The notes beneath the pieces were generated by a model. That model searched no databases, was not told the DNA's origin, and saw only the letters and a program-made list of their open reading frames with translations. Shown here piece by piece: positions 16,145 through 24,718 of a stretch of DNA of 40,276 bases. This DNA is from Acidobacteriota bacterium (lineage in GTDB: Bacteria; Acidobacteriota; Thermoanaerobaculia; Thermoanaerobaculales; Sulfomarinibacteraceae): positions 1-40,276 of the forward strand of contig JAADFK010000231.1 in the NCBI GenBank assembly GCA_013152925.1, written 5' to 3'. The first letter of the stretch is position 1. Every line of letters begins with the position of its first letter. A program made the translations under genes and the position numbers.

Positions 16145-18442
16145 TTGAGCGAGGAGAAGAAAAGGCCGGGGGAGGGACCCCGGCGCTCGAACGCCGCCGC
16201 GCCGCCGGCGTCAGGAACGGTTGGAGCGCCGGACGCCCAAGATGTGGCCGCGCTGATCGAGTCGCGCCGCACCCGCGGCATGACCCTCAACCAGCTGGTG
16301 TCCCACTTCGCCGCGGATTCCTCCCTGGACCGGGCCGAGCTCAGGCGCCGGCTGCGGAAGACGCTCCGGCGGCTCGAATCCGAGGGACGGGTCGTGCCCG
16401 GCCGGGGAAAGCGGTACTTCGGGCGGGAGATCTCCAACCTGGTCAGGGGCCGCCTCGAAGTGCGCGCCGGCGGTGTGGCGGTGGTGGAGCCTGAGGCCGC
16501 AGGGAAGCCCCCCGTGGTCATCGGCAAGGCGGGTCTGCGGGGCGCCATGGCCGGCGATACGGTGCTGGTCCGGGTCGAACGCCCCAGGCGGCGCGCGCGG
16601 GTCGCTGGCATGGCCGAGGGCGTCGTGGTCAAGATCCTCGAGCGCCCACAGCGCCACGTGGTCGGCCGGTGGACGATGGCCGGTGGGCGGCCCATCGTCC
16701 GGCCCGTCAACCGGAAGCTGGCGTTTCCCATCATCCCCAAGGGCCCACTCCCCTCGCCGGGGCCGCGGGAGGGGGAGTTCGTGGTCGTCGATCTCCTCAA
16801 GGGTCCCGACCGGAGCCAGCATGCCCAGGGGCGGGTTCGCGAGGTGTTGGGGCTGCTGGGCGAGCCTGGTGTCGAGGATCGCGTGGTGCTGCGGTTTCAC
16901 GATATCCCCGGGGAGTTCCCCGGCGCGGCTCTCGAGGAGGCTGCGGCGCTGCCGGGGGGGGTCGAAGGGCGGGATCTTGCCGGGCGATGGGACCTCCGGG
17001 ACCGGCCCGCCATCACCATCGATGGGATCACCGCCCGCGATTTCGATGACGCCGTCAGCGCCCGACCGGGGCGTGACGGCGCCATCCTCGTGGAGGTGCA
17101 CATCGCCGACGTCAGCCACTACGTCAACCCAGGCGGAGCCCTGGATGCCGCGGCCAGAGAGCGCGGCACCAGCGTCTACCTTCCCGGCCGCTGCGTTCCC
17201 ATGCTGCCGGAACGGCTCTCCAACGACCTCTGCTCCCTTCGGGAGGATGTCGATCGGTTGACTTTGACGGTGGTCTTCGATGTGGATCCCCAGGGCAAGG
17301 TCGCACGCTGGAAGGCTCGCCCCTCTGTGATCCACTCCCGCCGTCGCTGCACCTACGCTGAGGTGGCCAGTTGGCTCGAGCTGCCTCGTTCCCGTTGGCC
17401 CCGGGAGACCGCGGGCTTTTCCGATTCGCTTCAGCTTCTGGCCGAGGCGGCGGAGCGGCTCGGCGCCCGGCGGCGGGAGCGGGGCAGCATCGACTTCGAC
17501 CTCGAGGAGCCCGAGGTCATTCTCGATCCCGAGGGGCGTGTGGTGTCCATCGAGCCCGGGTCGCGCAACCGGGCTCACCGGCTGATCGAGGAGCTGATGG
17601 TCACCGCCAACGAATGCGTGGCGCGGATCCTGATGGAGGCCGACCAGCCGGCCATCTACCGGGTTCACGACGTGCCCACCCCCGAGCGGCTGGCCGACCT
17701 CCGCACCGTCGTCACCGAGCTTGGCTTCGAGTTCCCTGAGATCGAGCATCCATTCCGGCCATCCGTTCTCCAGGACCTTCTGGAGCAGGCGGCCGGCACG
17801 GAGCACCAGCGGCTGGTCTCTTTCCTGGTGCTGCGTACGCTGGCGCGGGCGGTTTACACACCCGAGCCCCGGGGCCACTTCGCCCTGGCCACCGATACCT
17901 ACCTCCACTTCACCAGTCCCATCCGGCGGTACCCCGATCTTGTGGTCCACCGTTCCCTGCGGGCCCTGGTGGCGTCCGGTGGCGGCCCGCTGGAGCCCGG
18001 CGATCGTGCGCAGGTTGATGCCGAGCTCGAGAGGGTCGCCCAGTGGTGCTCGCAGACCGAGCGCCGTGCCGAGGCCGCCGAACGCATGGCCCTCCACTGG
18101 AAGAAGGTCCTCTACCTCCAAGATCGCGTGGGCGAAGTATTCCGCGGCCACGTGGTGGGCGTCACCGAGTTCGGGCTCTTCGTCCAGCTGGACGAGCTTT
18201 ACGTGGACGGGCTGATCCACATCACGGAGCTCGTGGATGACTTCTACGTCCATGATCTGGGCCGCCACACGCTGACCGGAGAGAAAACCGGACGCACCTG
18301 GCGCCTGGGCGACGCCGTCGAGGTGCGGCTGAGCCGGATCGATCTCAACACCATGCAGCTCGCCCTCGTTCCGGTGGACATGACGCCGGACCGCAAGATG
18401 CGGAAGGGCCGGCGGGGCAGGAGAAGGGTGGCTGGCGAGTAG
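16145..18442 (+). CDS. rnr: Ribonuclease R
   Basis: Processive 3'-5' exoribonuclease of the RNase II/R family, 765 residues. Order: a charged Ala/Pro-rich N-terminus, a winged-helix domain (about 35-100, with SHFAADSSLDRAELRRRL), cold-shock OB domains, the RNB catalytic domain with DGITARDFDDAVSA near residue 295 (metal-binding aspartates) and HFTSPIRRYPDLVVHR near 590, and a C-terminal S1 domain (FRGHVVGVTEFGLFVQLDE, about 665) with a Lys/Arg-rich end. TTG at 16145 has GGAGG seven bases upstream and is preferred to any ATG. It diverges from tRNA-Leu. Confidence 0.95.
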   Translation: MSEEKKRPGEGPRRSNAAAPPASGTVGAPDAQDVAALIESRRTRGMTLNQLVSHFAADSSLDRAELRRRLRKTLRRLESEGRVVPGRGKRYFGREISNLVRGRLEVRAGGVAVVEPEAAGKPPVVIGKAGLRGAMAGDTVLVRVERPRRRARVAGMAEGVVVKILERPQRHVVGRWTMAGGRPIVRPVNRKLAFPIIPKGPLPSPGPREGEFVVVDLLKGPDRSQHAQGRVREVLGLLGEPGVEDRVVLRFHDIPGEFPGAALEEAAALPGGVEGRDLAGRWDLRDRPAITIDGITARDFDDAVSARPGRDGAILVEVHIADVSHYVNPGGALDAAARERGTSVYLPGRCVPMLPERLSNDLCSLREDVDRLTLTVVFDVDPQGKVARWKARPSVIHSRRRCTYAEVASWLELPRSRWPRETAGFSDSLQLLAEAAERLGARRRERGSIDFDLEEPEVILDPEGRVVSIEPGSRNRAHRLIEELMVTANECVARILMEADQPAIYRVHDVPTPERLADLRTVVTELGFEFPEIEHPFRPSVLQDLLEQAAGTEHQRLVSFLVLRTLARAVYTPEPRGHFALATDTYLHFTSPIRRYPDLVVHRSLRALVASGGGPLEPGDRAQVDAELERVAQWCSQTERRAEAAERMALHWKKVLYLQDRVGEVFRGHVVGVTEFGLFVQLDELYVDGLIHITELVDDFYVHDLGRHTLTGEKTGRTWRLGDAVEVRLSRIDLNTMQLALVPVDMTPDRKMRKGRRGRRRVAGE

Positions 18443-18525
18443 AGATGGTTGAGACGCCCGGCGGCCACAGGTGGCGAAAAGAGGAGTGTGGATCGAAGGG
18501 GCGTGAAGGGAGATGTGAGCGAAAC

Positions 18526-19293
18526 ATGGAACCGGCCCGCATCATCATCCCGATACCGACCTACGGGTTCGACCCCACCGAAGCCGCGATTCCCTGGAAG
18601 ATCCTGTCCGTGAAGGGTCACGACGTGCTGTTCGCGACACCCCGGGGGACACCGGGAGCGGCCGACTCCATCATGTTGACGGGCAAGGGGTTGGGTGTCT
18701 GGAAGGGTGTTCTTGCGGCGCGATCGGACGCCGTGGCGGCCTACCGGGAGCTGGAGCGCGACGTGGCGTTCCAGAAGCCGCTCAGCTACTCCGAGCTGCG
18801 CGTGGAGGATTTCGACGGGATCTTCCTCCCTGGAGGGCACGACAAGGGCGTCCGGGAGTACCTCGAGTCCGAGGCCCTCCAGAGCCTCGTTGCGGACTTC
18901 ATCACCGCCGGCAAAGCCGTGGGCGCCGTCTGTCACGGCGTTCTCCTGGCCGCCCGCAGCACCGGCCAAGCCAGGGGAAGGTCGGCGCTCGCCGGCGCCA
19001 CCGTCACCTCCCTGCTCAGGTCCCAGGAGCTGCTCGCCTGGCGACTCACCCGCCTCTGGCTTGGCGACTACTACCTGACCTACCCGGGCAGGACCGTGGA
19101 GGACGAAGTGCGCTCCGCCCTCACTGCCGCCGGCCGCTTCGTCCGGGGCCCGCTCCCGCTCTTGAGGGACGACCTCCGTCACCCGAATCGCGGCTTCAGC
19201 GTGCGCCACGGCAACCTCGTCACAGCCCGCTGGCCCGGTGACGCCCACAACCTCTCCCTGGCCTTCGACGCCCTCTTCCACGAGGTCGGCTGA
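18526..19293 (+). CDS. DJ-1/PfpI (type 1 glutamine amidotransferase-like) protein
   Basis: 255 residues of the DJ-1/ThiJ/PfpI superfamily: RIIIPIPTYGFDPTEAAIPW at the N-terminus, DFDGIFLPGGHDKG near 100, and the nucleophile elbow GAVCHGVLLAA with Cys136 followed by His, like class I glutamine amidotransferase-like and chaperone-type members. The C-terminus (RHGNLVTARWPGDAHNLSL) matches the family end. Members act as glyoxalases, deglycases or proteases; activity here is not defined. An in-frame start exists at 18445, but similarity begins at MEPARIIIP. The gene follows rnr by 83 bases. Confidence 0.85.
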   Translation: MEPARIIIPIPTYGFDPTEAAIPWKILSVKGHDVLFATPRGTPGAADSIMLTGKGLGVWKGVLAARSDAVAAYRELERDVAFQKPLSYSELRVEDFDGIFLPGGHDKGVREYLESEALQSLVADFITAGKAVGAVCHGVLLAARSTGQARGRSALAGATVTSLLRSQELLAWRLTRLWLGDYYLTYPGRTVEDEVRSALTAAGRFVRGPLPLLRDDLRHPNRGFSVRHGNLVTARWPGDAHNLSLAFDALFHEVG

Positions 19294-19370
19294 CCGTCAT
19301 CCGCCGCCGTGCGGGACCGGCATCCTGAGGCTTTCGTCGTCGTCGAGCCCGTGGGCGCTGCCGGAGGCTC

Positions 19371-19376
19371 TACAAT
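19371..19376 (+). promoter_or_regulatory. -10 box placed for a leaderless ubiA-family mRNA
   Basis: TACAAT ends six bases before the ATG at 19383, which puts transcription start on or next to the start codon. No Shine-Dalgarno sequence is present in those six bases. The -35 region is not recognisable. Confidence 0.45.
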
Positions 19377-19382
19377 GGTCGC

Positions 19383-20264
19383 ATGCAGGGGACGTTTCCG
19401 GCGTTGATTCGCAGCATGCGGCCGCAGCAGTGGTTGAAGAACGGGTTCGTATTCGCACCGCTGGTGTTTTCTGGGAGGGTTGGCTCGCCGGTGGCCTGGG
19501 GGGAGGCGGTGCTGGCGGCGGCGGTGTTTTCGGTGCTGGCCTCGGCGACCTACCTGGTCAACGATGTGCGGGACCGCGAGTCCGACCGGCAGCATCCGGT
19601 CAAGAAAGACCGGCCCATCGCCTCGGGGGCGCTGCCGGTGGGTGTGGCGTTGGCCACCGCGGGGATCCTGGTGGTGCTTGGGGCGGCCGGCGGGCTGGTG
19701 CTCGGCCGGACATTTGCGGTGACGGCCGGGTCGTACCTGGCACTGACGCTGGTCTACTCGTTCTTCCTCAAGGAGATGGTCTTCGTCGACGTGCTGGTGG
19801 TGGCGCTGGGATTCGTGCTCCGGGTGGTGGGCGGTGCCCTGGCGGTGCGGGTGCCGGTCTCCCACTGGCTGCTGCTCTGCGCCTTCCTGCTGGCTCTCTA
19901 CCTGGCGCTTGGGAAGCGGCGGTCGGAGCTGGTGCTCCTGGGTGCCGATGCGGCGGGGCATCGCGCGGTGCTGGGGCGCTACACGCTGCCGCTGGTGGAT
20001 CAGGCCATCAGCGTTGTGCTGGGCGCGACGGTTGTGGCCTACAGCCTCTACACGGTGGCGCCGAGGACGGTCTCCAAGGTCGGTTCGGACCACCTGATGG
20101 TGACGGTACCGATCGTGCTCTACGGGCTGCTGCGTTACCTCTACCTGCTCCACAGGCATGAGCTCGGCGGCAGCCCGACCCGGGCGTTGCTGACAGATCG
20201 CCCCCTGCTGGCCGCCGTGCTTGTGTGGCTGGCAGTGGCGGCGGCGGTCATCGGGATCCGCTGA
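19383..20264 (+). CDS. UbiA-family prenyltransferase, decaprenyl-phosphate phosphoribosyltransferase-like
   Basis: 293-residue membrane protein with about eight to nine hydrophobic helices. The first Asp-rich motif is YLVNDVRDRESDRQHPVKKD near residue 60 and is followed by RPIASGALP. The second region is YSFFLKEMVFVDVLVVALGF near 123. The opening RPQQWLKNGFVFAPLVF and the block LALYLALGKRRSEL are typical of DPPR synthases, which move phosphoribose from PRPP to polyprenyl phosphate, rather than of quinone or heme UbiA enzymes. That would supply an arabinose- or ribose-type lipid donor for envelope glycans. Family is firm; the DPPR role is inferred. Confidence 0.87.
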   Translation: MQGTFPALIRSMRPQQWLKNGFVFAPLVFSGRVGSPVAWGEAVLAAAVFSVLASATYLVNDVRDRESDRQHPVKKDRPIASGALPVGVALATAGILVVLGAAGGLVLGRTFAVTAGSYLALTLVYSFFLKEMVFVDVLVVALGFVLRVVGGALAVRVPVSHWLLLCAFLLALYLALGKRRSELVLLGADAAGHRAVLGRYTLPLVDQAISVVLGATVVAYSLYTVAPRTVSKVGSDHLMVTVPIVLYGLLRYLYLLHRHELGGSPTRALLTDRPLLAAVLVWLAVAAAVIGIR

Positions 20265-20713
20265 GCCCCTTCCCGCCTCGGCCTGGAGAGGAGAGGAGCC
20301 TCTCGCAAAGCACGCGAGGGCCGGCGGAAGAGAGCAGAGGAAGAAGAACTGTCTCGCAAATGGCTCAAAGGGCGCAAAGGAACAGGAAGAGATCTGAGCG
20401 GGGCGACGAGCCAGCCGGTGGGGCTTTCTCCCCCGGAGCACGGCCCAACGGTGTTGACAACTGCCGAAAATGTTCGTTCGGTGGCCTCGCCTCCCTCTCC
20501 CTCGAAGGGACACTGTTCTCGTAGGCTTCCCGAGGCGATGCCGCAGCTCTCCGGGGCAGTCGGCGCCCTGATGGGTGCTTGAGCGGATGGGGGCTCATCG
20601 CTGGGATTGTGAAACGCTATTCGTAACCGGCGGGAGGAACGCGCCGCTCCCAGCAGGGCAAGCTTCGCCTCGCGCCATCGGCGCGTCCGGCCTGTGTCGT
20701 TGGGTTTTTCGGT
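20265..20713. other. Gene-free 449-base stretch between the ubiA-like and transposase genes
   Basis: No convincing coding frame. It contains short purine-rich runs (CAAAGGGCGCAAAGGAA near 20365), an inverted copy of the ACAGTGTCCC motif found upstream of the transposase (20507-20516), and a lone TTGACA near 20455 without a partner -10. It may be debris of REP-type mobile DNA. Confidence 0.4.
20507..20516 (-). repeat. ACAGTGTCCC motif, inverted copy left of the transposase
   Basis: GGGACACTGT on the plus strand is the exact reverse complement of ACAGTGTCCC, which occurs at 21766 and 21889 on the other side of the transposase gene. The arrangement is an inverted flank. Ten bases is short, so chance is possible. 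Confidence 0.35.
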
Positions 20714-21655
20714 TCAGAAGGATGCTGCCGTGCTTCGCTGCTCTCGCAGTGACATGTGGATGCCTCCAAGCTGAGGGATCGGGTGTCTCCTCCTCAAGTA
20801 GACCCCATTCTCTCTCAGTAGGGCGAGCTGTTCCCGGAGGAAGCTCTCGCTTCCGATGGCCAGGCCATCGACGAAGTACCTGAGCCGCCTGCGATAGAGG
20901 CCGCGGACAGAAAACCCGCGGGCGATCTCCTGCGTCAGTACGTCTTGCGAGAGGGCCTTCTGTCCCTCTTTCGTCGGCACGCTCCCACGGTGGTACAGGC
21001 GTTCCCGGTACTCCGTCAATGCCCTCTCCCCATCCGGCCGATCGAAGAAGGTCTGCAGCGGCGCCAGCCAGCTGTCCGTGCCCAGCTCACGCTGGATCAA
21101 CGATGAGCCCTGCCACTCTTCCGGGCGCTCCACCAGCCCGGCCCGAACCGGATTGAGCTCGACGTACAGCATGCAATCCAGTACGGCCCTCAGGTCCGCC
21201 AGGTACACCGATTTGAAACGGTCGGCCCAGAACCGCCCGCGCCGTTGATAGCTCCGGTTGTACCACCGGGCGAATGCCGACTGGATGTTCCGCATGTACT
21301 CCGAGACGTCGAAGAGGCGCTTCCGGTAGTGTTCCCAGTCCGGTTCCGTCCACAGGTCGAGCCGGGCCTGTGAAGCCTTTCCGGGATACATCAGGCGAGC
21401 CCTGGCGCGGAGCTCCTCTTGATCTGCCGGGCGGGGTCGGTCGAACTTCACCACCAGGTGGTAGTGATTGCCCATGACGCAGAACGCCGCCACTTCGCAG
21501 AAGTAGATGGCCGAGAAGTGCCGGATCGTCTCGATGAGACGGCGCATGGGGACAGCGTGCGACAAGGGGTAGTCTCCCTTGTACGCGGCAACGCGGCTGT
21601 AGAGGTGATACCACGCGTCTGTTTGTGTGAACTTCAATCTGCCGATTCGAGGCAT
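20714..21655 (-). CDS. REP-associated tyrosine transposase-like protein (RayT/TnpA-REP group)
   Basis: 313-residue Y1/HUH single-strand nuclease relative. It has WYHLYSRV near residue 15, the HUH motif in VMGNHYHLVV (His64 and His66), a helix MRNIQSAFARWYNRSYQRRG (121-140), FWADRFKSVY and the LYVELNPVRAGLVERPEEW block common to these domesticated transposases. Where related families carry the catalytic Tyr (GxY before the xYN), this protein has Phe128; Tyr132 follows four residues later. The C-terminal 100 residues are helical. GGAGG precedes the ATG. No terminal inverted repeats of an IS are seen; these proteins typically spread REP palindromes. Confidence 0.88.
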   Translation of the reverse strand: MPRIGRLKFTQTDAWYHLYSRVAAYKGDYPLSHAVPMRRLIETIRHFSAIYFCEVAAFCVMGNHYHLVVKFDRPRPADQEELRARARLMYPGKASQARLDLWTEPDWEHYRKRLFDVSEYMRNIQSAFARWYNRSYQRRGRFWADRFKSVYLADLRAVLDCMLYVELNPVRAGLVERPEEWQGSSLIQRELGTDSWLAPLQTFFDRPDGERALTEYRERLYHRGSVPTKEGQKALSQDVLTQEIARGFSVRGLYRRRLRYFVDGLAIGSESFLREQLALLRENGVYLRRRHPIPQLGGIHMSLREQRSTAASF

Positions 21656-21731
21656 ACAGACCTCCCGGATCGGCAGTGTGGATGGGCTCGCTCCCTAGTA
21701 TATACCCACCCCCCAGCGGGACAAGCTCCCG

Positions 21732-21899
21732 ACAGTATTCCCAGGAGAGAAGAGACAGGCGGTCGACAGTGTCCCCAGGGAGGGGTTGGTGGGTGCGGCC
21801 GATGATCGTGGACACCGTTACGACGAAACCGCCAAACTGTCCGTATTCGCTCGACTCCCTGCCCACGTTCGATCGGCCTCTGCACACAACAGTGTCCCC
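21732..21899 (+). repeat. Three ACAGT(G/A)T(C/T)CC motifs upstream of the transposase
   Basis: ACAGTATTCCC at 21732-21742, ACAGTGTCCCC at 21766-21776 and ACAGTGTCCCC at 21889-21899 lie in the 295-base gene-free space between the transposase start and hemG. An inverted copy lies beyond the gene's other end. They could be recognition or landing sites of the RayT-like protein. Confidence 0.4.
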
Positions 21900-21950
21900 T
21901 GTCGTCCGCGGAGCTCACACCCTTTCCATGGGGGGTCTCGGGCCGGGCCT

Positions 21951-23333
21951 CTAGGATGAGGGGAGCTCGTGAGCGACGCGGGTGGCTGTGGCGCGAGCGT
22001 TCTTGATGCAGTCGTTGACGGAGACGCCGTGGTAGGACGAGCCGGTCAGGAAGATGCCCGTCCCGGCAGTTGCCTCCTCGGCCGTCTCCACCCGTTTCAG
22101 GTGCCCGATGGTGTACTGGGCTATGCCCCGCTCCCAGCGGAAGATCCAGTGGCGTTCGGGGGGCGCCTCGAGGTGCAGGATCCGGCGGAGCACACCCATG
22201 GAATGCTCCACGAGCTCGGTGTCGTCGAGGACGGCCATCTCCGGCTGGCGCGCGCCGCCGAGCATGGTGCGGAAGAGGAGGCGCCCGGCGGGGGCCTGGC
22301 CGGGGAAGATGTCGTGACAGTAGAGGCAGCCGAGGATGCCGAGATCCTCCTCCCGCGGGACGAGAAAACCAAAACCGCGCGCAGCGGAGGCTGTACCGCC
22401 GGGCGCCGGGTGATCGCTCATGAGCACGGCGATGGGAGCCGTCGGGATGCGAGATAGTGGCTCGACCGCTTGCGGAGTCAGCTCCCGAAGGAGTGCTGCG
22501 GCCTCCCGGGCCGGAAGGGCCAGTACGACACTGCGGGCGCGGATCACGTCGCCCTCGATGGTGAGCTCCAGGACGCCGTCGCGGCGCACGATGGAGCGTA
22601 CGGCGGTGCCGGAGCTCAGGCGATCGCGGAGGTGGCGGCCGATGGCTTCCGGAAGCTCGGCCATTCCGCCCGCGAAGGTTGTCAGCGTACCCGAGGGGCC
22701 AGAGGGACCTCCGGACGCGGCCCCGGTTCGCCGGGCCTCGCGCATCCGGTGGATCAGGGCGCGCATCAGTGAGCCGTGCTCGGCCTCCATGGCGGCCATC
22801 TTGGGGAAGGTGGCCGCGAGCGACAGCGCCTTGGAGTCGCCGGCGTAGACACCGGTGACCATGGCGTCCACGAGGATGCGGGCGGCGGCGGCGCCGATGC
22901 GCCGGCGGGCGAAGTCGTAGACGGATTCGTCGCCTTCTGGCCGCCGGCGGCCCAGGGGCTCGGCGAGGACCCTGAGCCGGGCGCCCAGTGGCAGGAGGCC
23001 GGAGAAAAGGAAGGCCGGGGGTTTGAGGGGAACCTTGCGCGGCCTGCCCTTGCGGACGATGTACCGGGCGGCCGAGTTGTCACCGGCCCGGACCAGGCGG
23101 TCCGTCAGGCCGGCCAGCCGCGCCAGCTCGAGGGTGTCCGGGGCGTTGTCCAGGAAGCCCTGGGGACCCTTTTCCAGGACGAATCCATCCTCGACCAGCG
23201 TCCCGATCTTGCCGCCCGGTTGCGGCCCCGCATCCAGGACAAGGACGTCGTCGATTCCGTGGTCGGCCTCGAGCCACATGGCCGTTGCCAGCCCGGCAAT
23301 GCCCCCTCCGACGATGACGATGGGCCCGTTCAT
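21951..23333 (-). CDS. hemY: Protoporphyrinogen oxidase (oxygen-dependent, HemY/HemG type)
   Basis: FAD enzyme that oxidises protoporphyrinogen IX (or coproporphyrinogen III) in heme synthesis. The 460-residue protein has the dinucleotide-binding motif PIVIVGGGIAGLATAMWLE at the N-terminus, GGKIGT, FVLEKGPQGFL, SVYDFARRRIG, VTGVYAGDSKALS, GGMAELPEAIG in the middle, and a C-terminal FAD-binding end FLTGSSYHGVSVNDCIKNAR. ATG at 23333 sits four bases inside the upstream lipid-kinase remnant. The frame remains open upstream but without similarity. No other heme genes are nearby. Confidence 0.92.
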   Translation of the reverse strand: MNGPIVIVGGGIAGLATAMWLEADHGIDDVLVLDAGPQPGGKIGTLVEDGFVLEKGPQGFLDNAPDTLELARLAGLTDRLVRAGDNSAARYIVRKGRPRKVPLKPPAFLFSGLLPLGARLRVLAEPLGRRRPEGDESVYDFARRRIGAAAARILVDAMVTGVYAGDSKALSLAATFPKMAAMEAEHGSLMRALIHRMREARRTGAASGGPSGPSGTLTTFAGGMAELPEAIGRHLRDRLSSGTAVRSIVRRDGVLELTIEGDVIRARSVVLALPAREAAALLRELTPQAVEPLSRIPTAPIAVLMSDHPAPGGTASAARGFGFLVPREEDLGILGCLYCHDIFPGQAPAGRLLFRTMLGGARQPEMAVLDDTELVEHSMGVLRRILHLEAPPERHWIFRWERGIAQYTIGHLKRVETAEEATAGTGIFLTGSSYHGVSVNDCIKNARATATRVAHELPSS

Positions 23334-23716
23334 ACGCTCGACGGGCGGGAGCTGGCGATGACGCTCTCGGGGGCCGCGAAGCCATCTGGCACGACGCGCT
23401 GGAGCGCGGTCGGCATCTCCTCGGGTTGGACGTCGGGCAGGATCCTGAGGTCCGCCAAGCCGTCGTCGATCAGGACGCCGGGACAGACCACGTGCCCGCC
23501 GCTGGCCTGCCTGCCGTCGCCCGCGCCCGCCACAACGGTGTCGATCCGATGGGTGGCGGCCTCCACGGCGAAGAGCGCCGCATCGCCGCCCCCCCTGGTG
23601 ACACGGACCGCCACGGTGTGACCGTGACGCCGCAGCATCTCCACGGCCCGGTGTATCTCCGGACAGACCGCCGCCTTGCCGTGCACAATGACCCGGACGG
23701 TGCTTCTTCGCACCAT
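23330..23716 (-). pseudogene. Internally deleted YegS-type lipid kinase remnant
   Basis: Only 128 codons, against about 300 for YegS. Residues 1-68 match the N-terminal DAGK catalytic fold (RVIVHGKAAVCPEIHRAVEM, VRVTRGGGDAALFAVEA, DTVVAGAGDG, where YegS has GGGDGT). The next residue jumps directly to the late C-terminal motif RQASGGHVVCPGVLIDDGLA, equivalent to GNGRQAGGGxxxCP in YegS. Roughly 130 residues between the two glycine motifs are missing in frame. The last 50 or so residues are also absent. GGAGG precedes the ATG, so it may still be translated and coupled to hemY through the four-base overlap, but kinase activity is very unlikely. Confidence 0.75.
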
Positions 23717-23771
23717 GGGAGCCTCCTTCCTGACAGCGAGAGCGTATCACCGCGCTTGGGAAGGGGCCACC

Positions 23772-24599
23772 ATGTGGCCGCGATCCGCCCGGTGGGCCGG
23801 ACCCGGCAACCGGGTGTTCAGGATCCTGATCTTCCTGCTGATCCTGCTGGCGTTCCGATTGCTCGCCAGGTTCGCCAGGAAGCTGGTCTGGAAGGTCCTG
23901 GATGCCTCCAAGGTCCAGGCATCCCGCCTCCTCAAACGAACGGTGCAGTCGGTGACCGGTACGCTCGTTATGGTCGTGGGTTTGCTGGTGGCGCTGTCCC
24001 AGCTGGGGCTTGATATGACGCCGCTCCTCTCCGGCTTCGGAGTCGCCGGCATCGTCGTGGGCTTCGCATTGCAGGACTCCCTGGCCAACTACGCGGCCGG
24101 CGTCATGATCCCGGCCCATCGCCCGTATGATACGGGTGACCTGATCGAGGTTTCTGGCACACTGGGCAAGGTGGAGAACATGACGCTCGTGGCCGCAACG
24201 CTCCTGACCATCGATCACCAGGCCCCGGTCATCCCCAACAACAAGATCTGGGGCGACGTGATCCGGAACATCACCGCCCAGAGGATCTGCCGCGTGGACA
24301 TGGTCTTCGGGATCTCCTACTCCGGCGACATCGTACATGCCGAGGGGGTGCTGGCACAGATTCTCGAGGCTCATTCCAAGGTGCTGGACGAGCCGGCGCC
24401 CCTCATCAAGGTCCACGAGCTCGGCGACTCGTCGGTGAGCTTCGTCGTTCGTCCTTGGGTGAAGACCGGAGATTGCTGGGACGTCTACTGGGACGTGACT
24501 CGCGAGGTCAAGCTGCGCTTCGACGCCGAGGGGATCTCCATCCCCTTCCCGCAGCAGGACGTCCACATCGTGGAGATGACGACGGAGCACGAGGGCTGA
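23772..24599 (+). CDS. Small-conductance mechanosensitive channel (MscS family)
   Basis: 275-residue MscS-type channel of the inner membrane, which opens on hypo-osmotic shock. One N-terminal helix (VFRILIFLLILLAFRLLARF), a second at about 60-78 (TLVMVVGLLVALSQLGL), then the pore helix region LLSGFGVAGIVVGFALQDSL and ANYAAGVMI near 85-115, followed by the beta domain (PYDTGDLIEVSGTLGKVENM, PVIPNNKIWGDVIRNIT) and the C-terminal alpha/beta domain. It starts at ATG 23772 with GGAAGGGG upstream. It diverges from the lipid-kinase remnant and hemY. Confidence 0.92.
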   Translation: MWPRSARWAGPGNRVFRILIFLLILLAFRLLARFARKLVWKVLDASKVQASRLLKRTVQSVTGTLVMVVGLLVALSQLGLDMTPLLSGFGVAGIVVGFALQDSLANYAAGVMIPAHRPYDTGDLIEVSGTLGKVENMTLVAATLLTIDHQAPVIPNNKIWGDVIRNITAQRICRVDMVFGISYSGDIVHAEGVLAQILEAHSKVLDEPAPLIKVHELGDSSVSFVVRPWVKTGDCWDVYWDVTREVKLRFDAEGISIPFPQQDVHIVEMTTEHEG

Positions 24600-24718
24600 G
24601 CGGCGTGGCCGGCGGGATGTTCCGAAGGGTGCGCCGCGCCGGTGGAGAGGGATGGCGTGCCGACGGCGGCTGGCGGAGGAGACGTCAACCCCTTTGCCGC
24701 TCGATCGTCGGAGAGGTT

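Noticed and set aside
23334-24590. About 420 extra codons open upstream of hemY on the minus strand
   Set aside because: They are antisense to the clear MscS gene and out of phase with the lipid-kinase remnant; the FAD motif starts at 23333.
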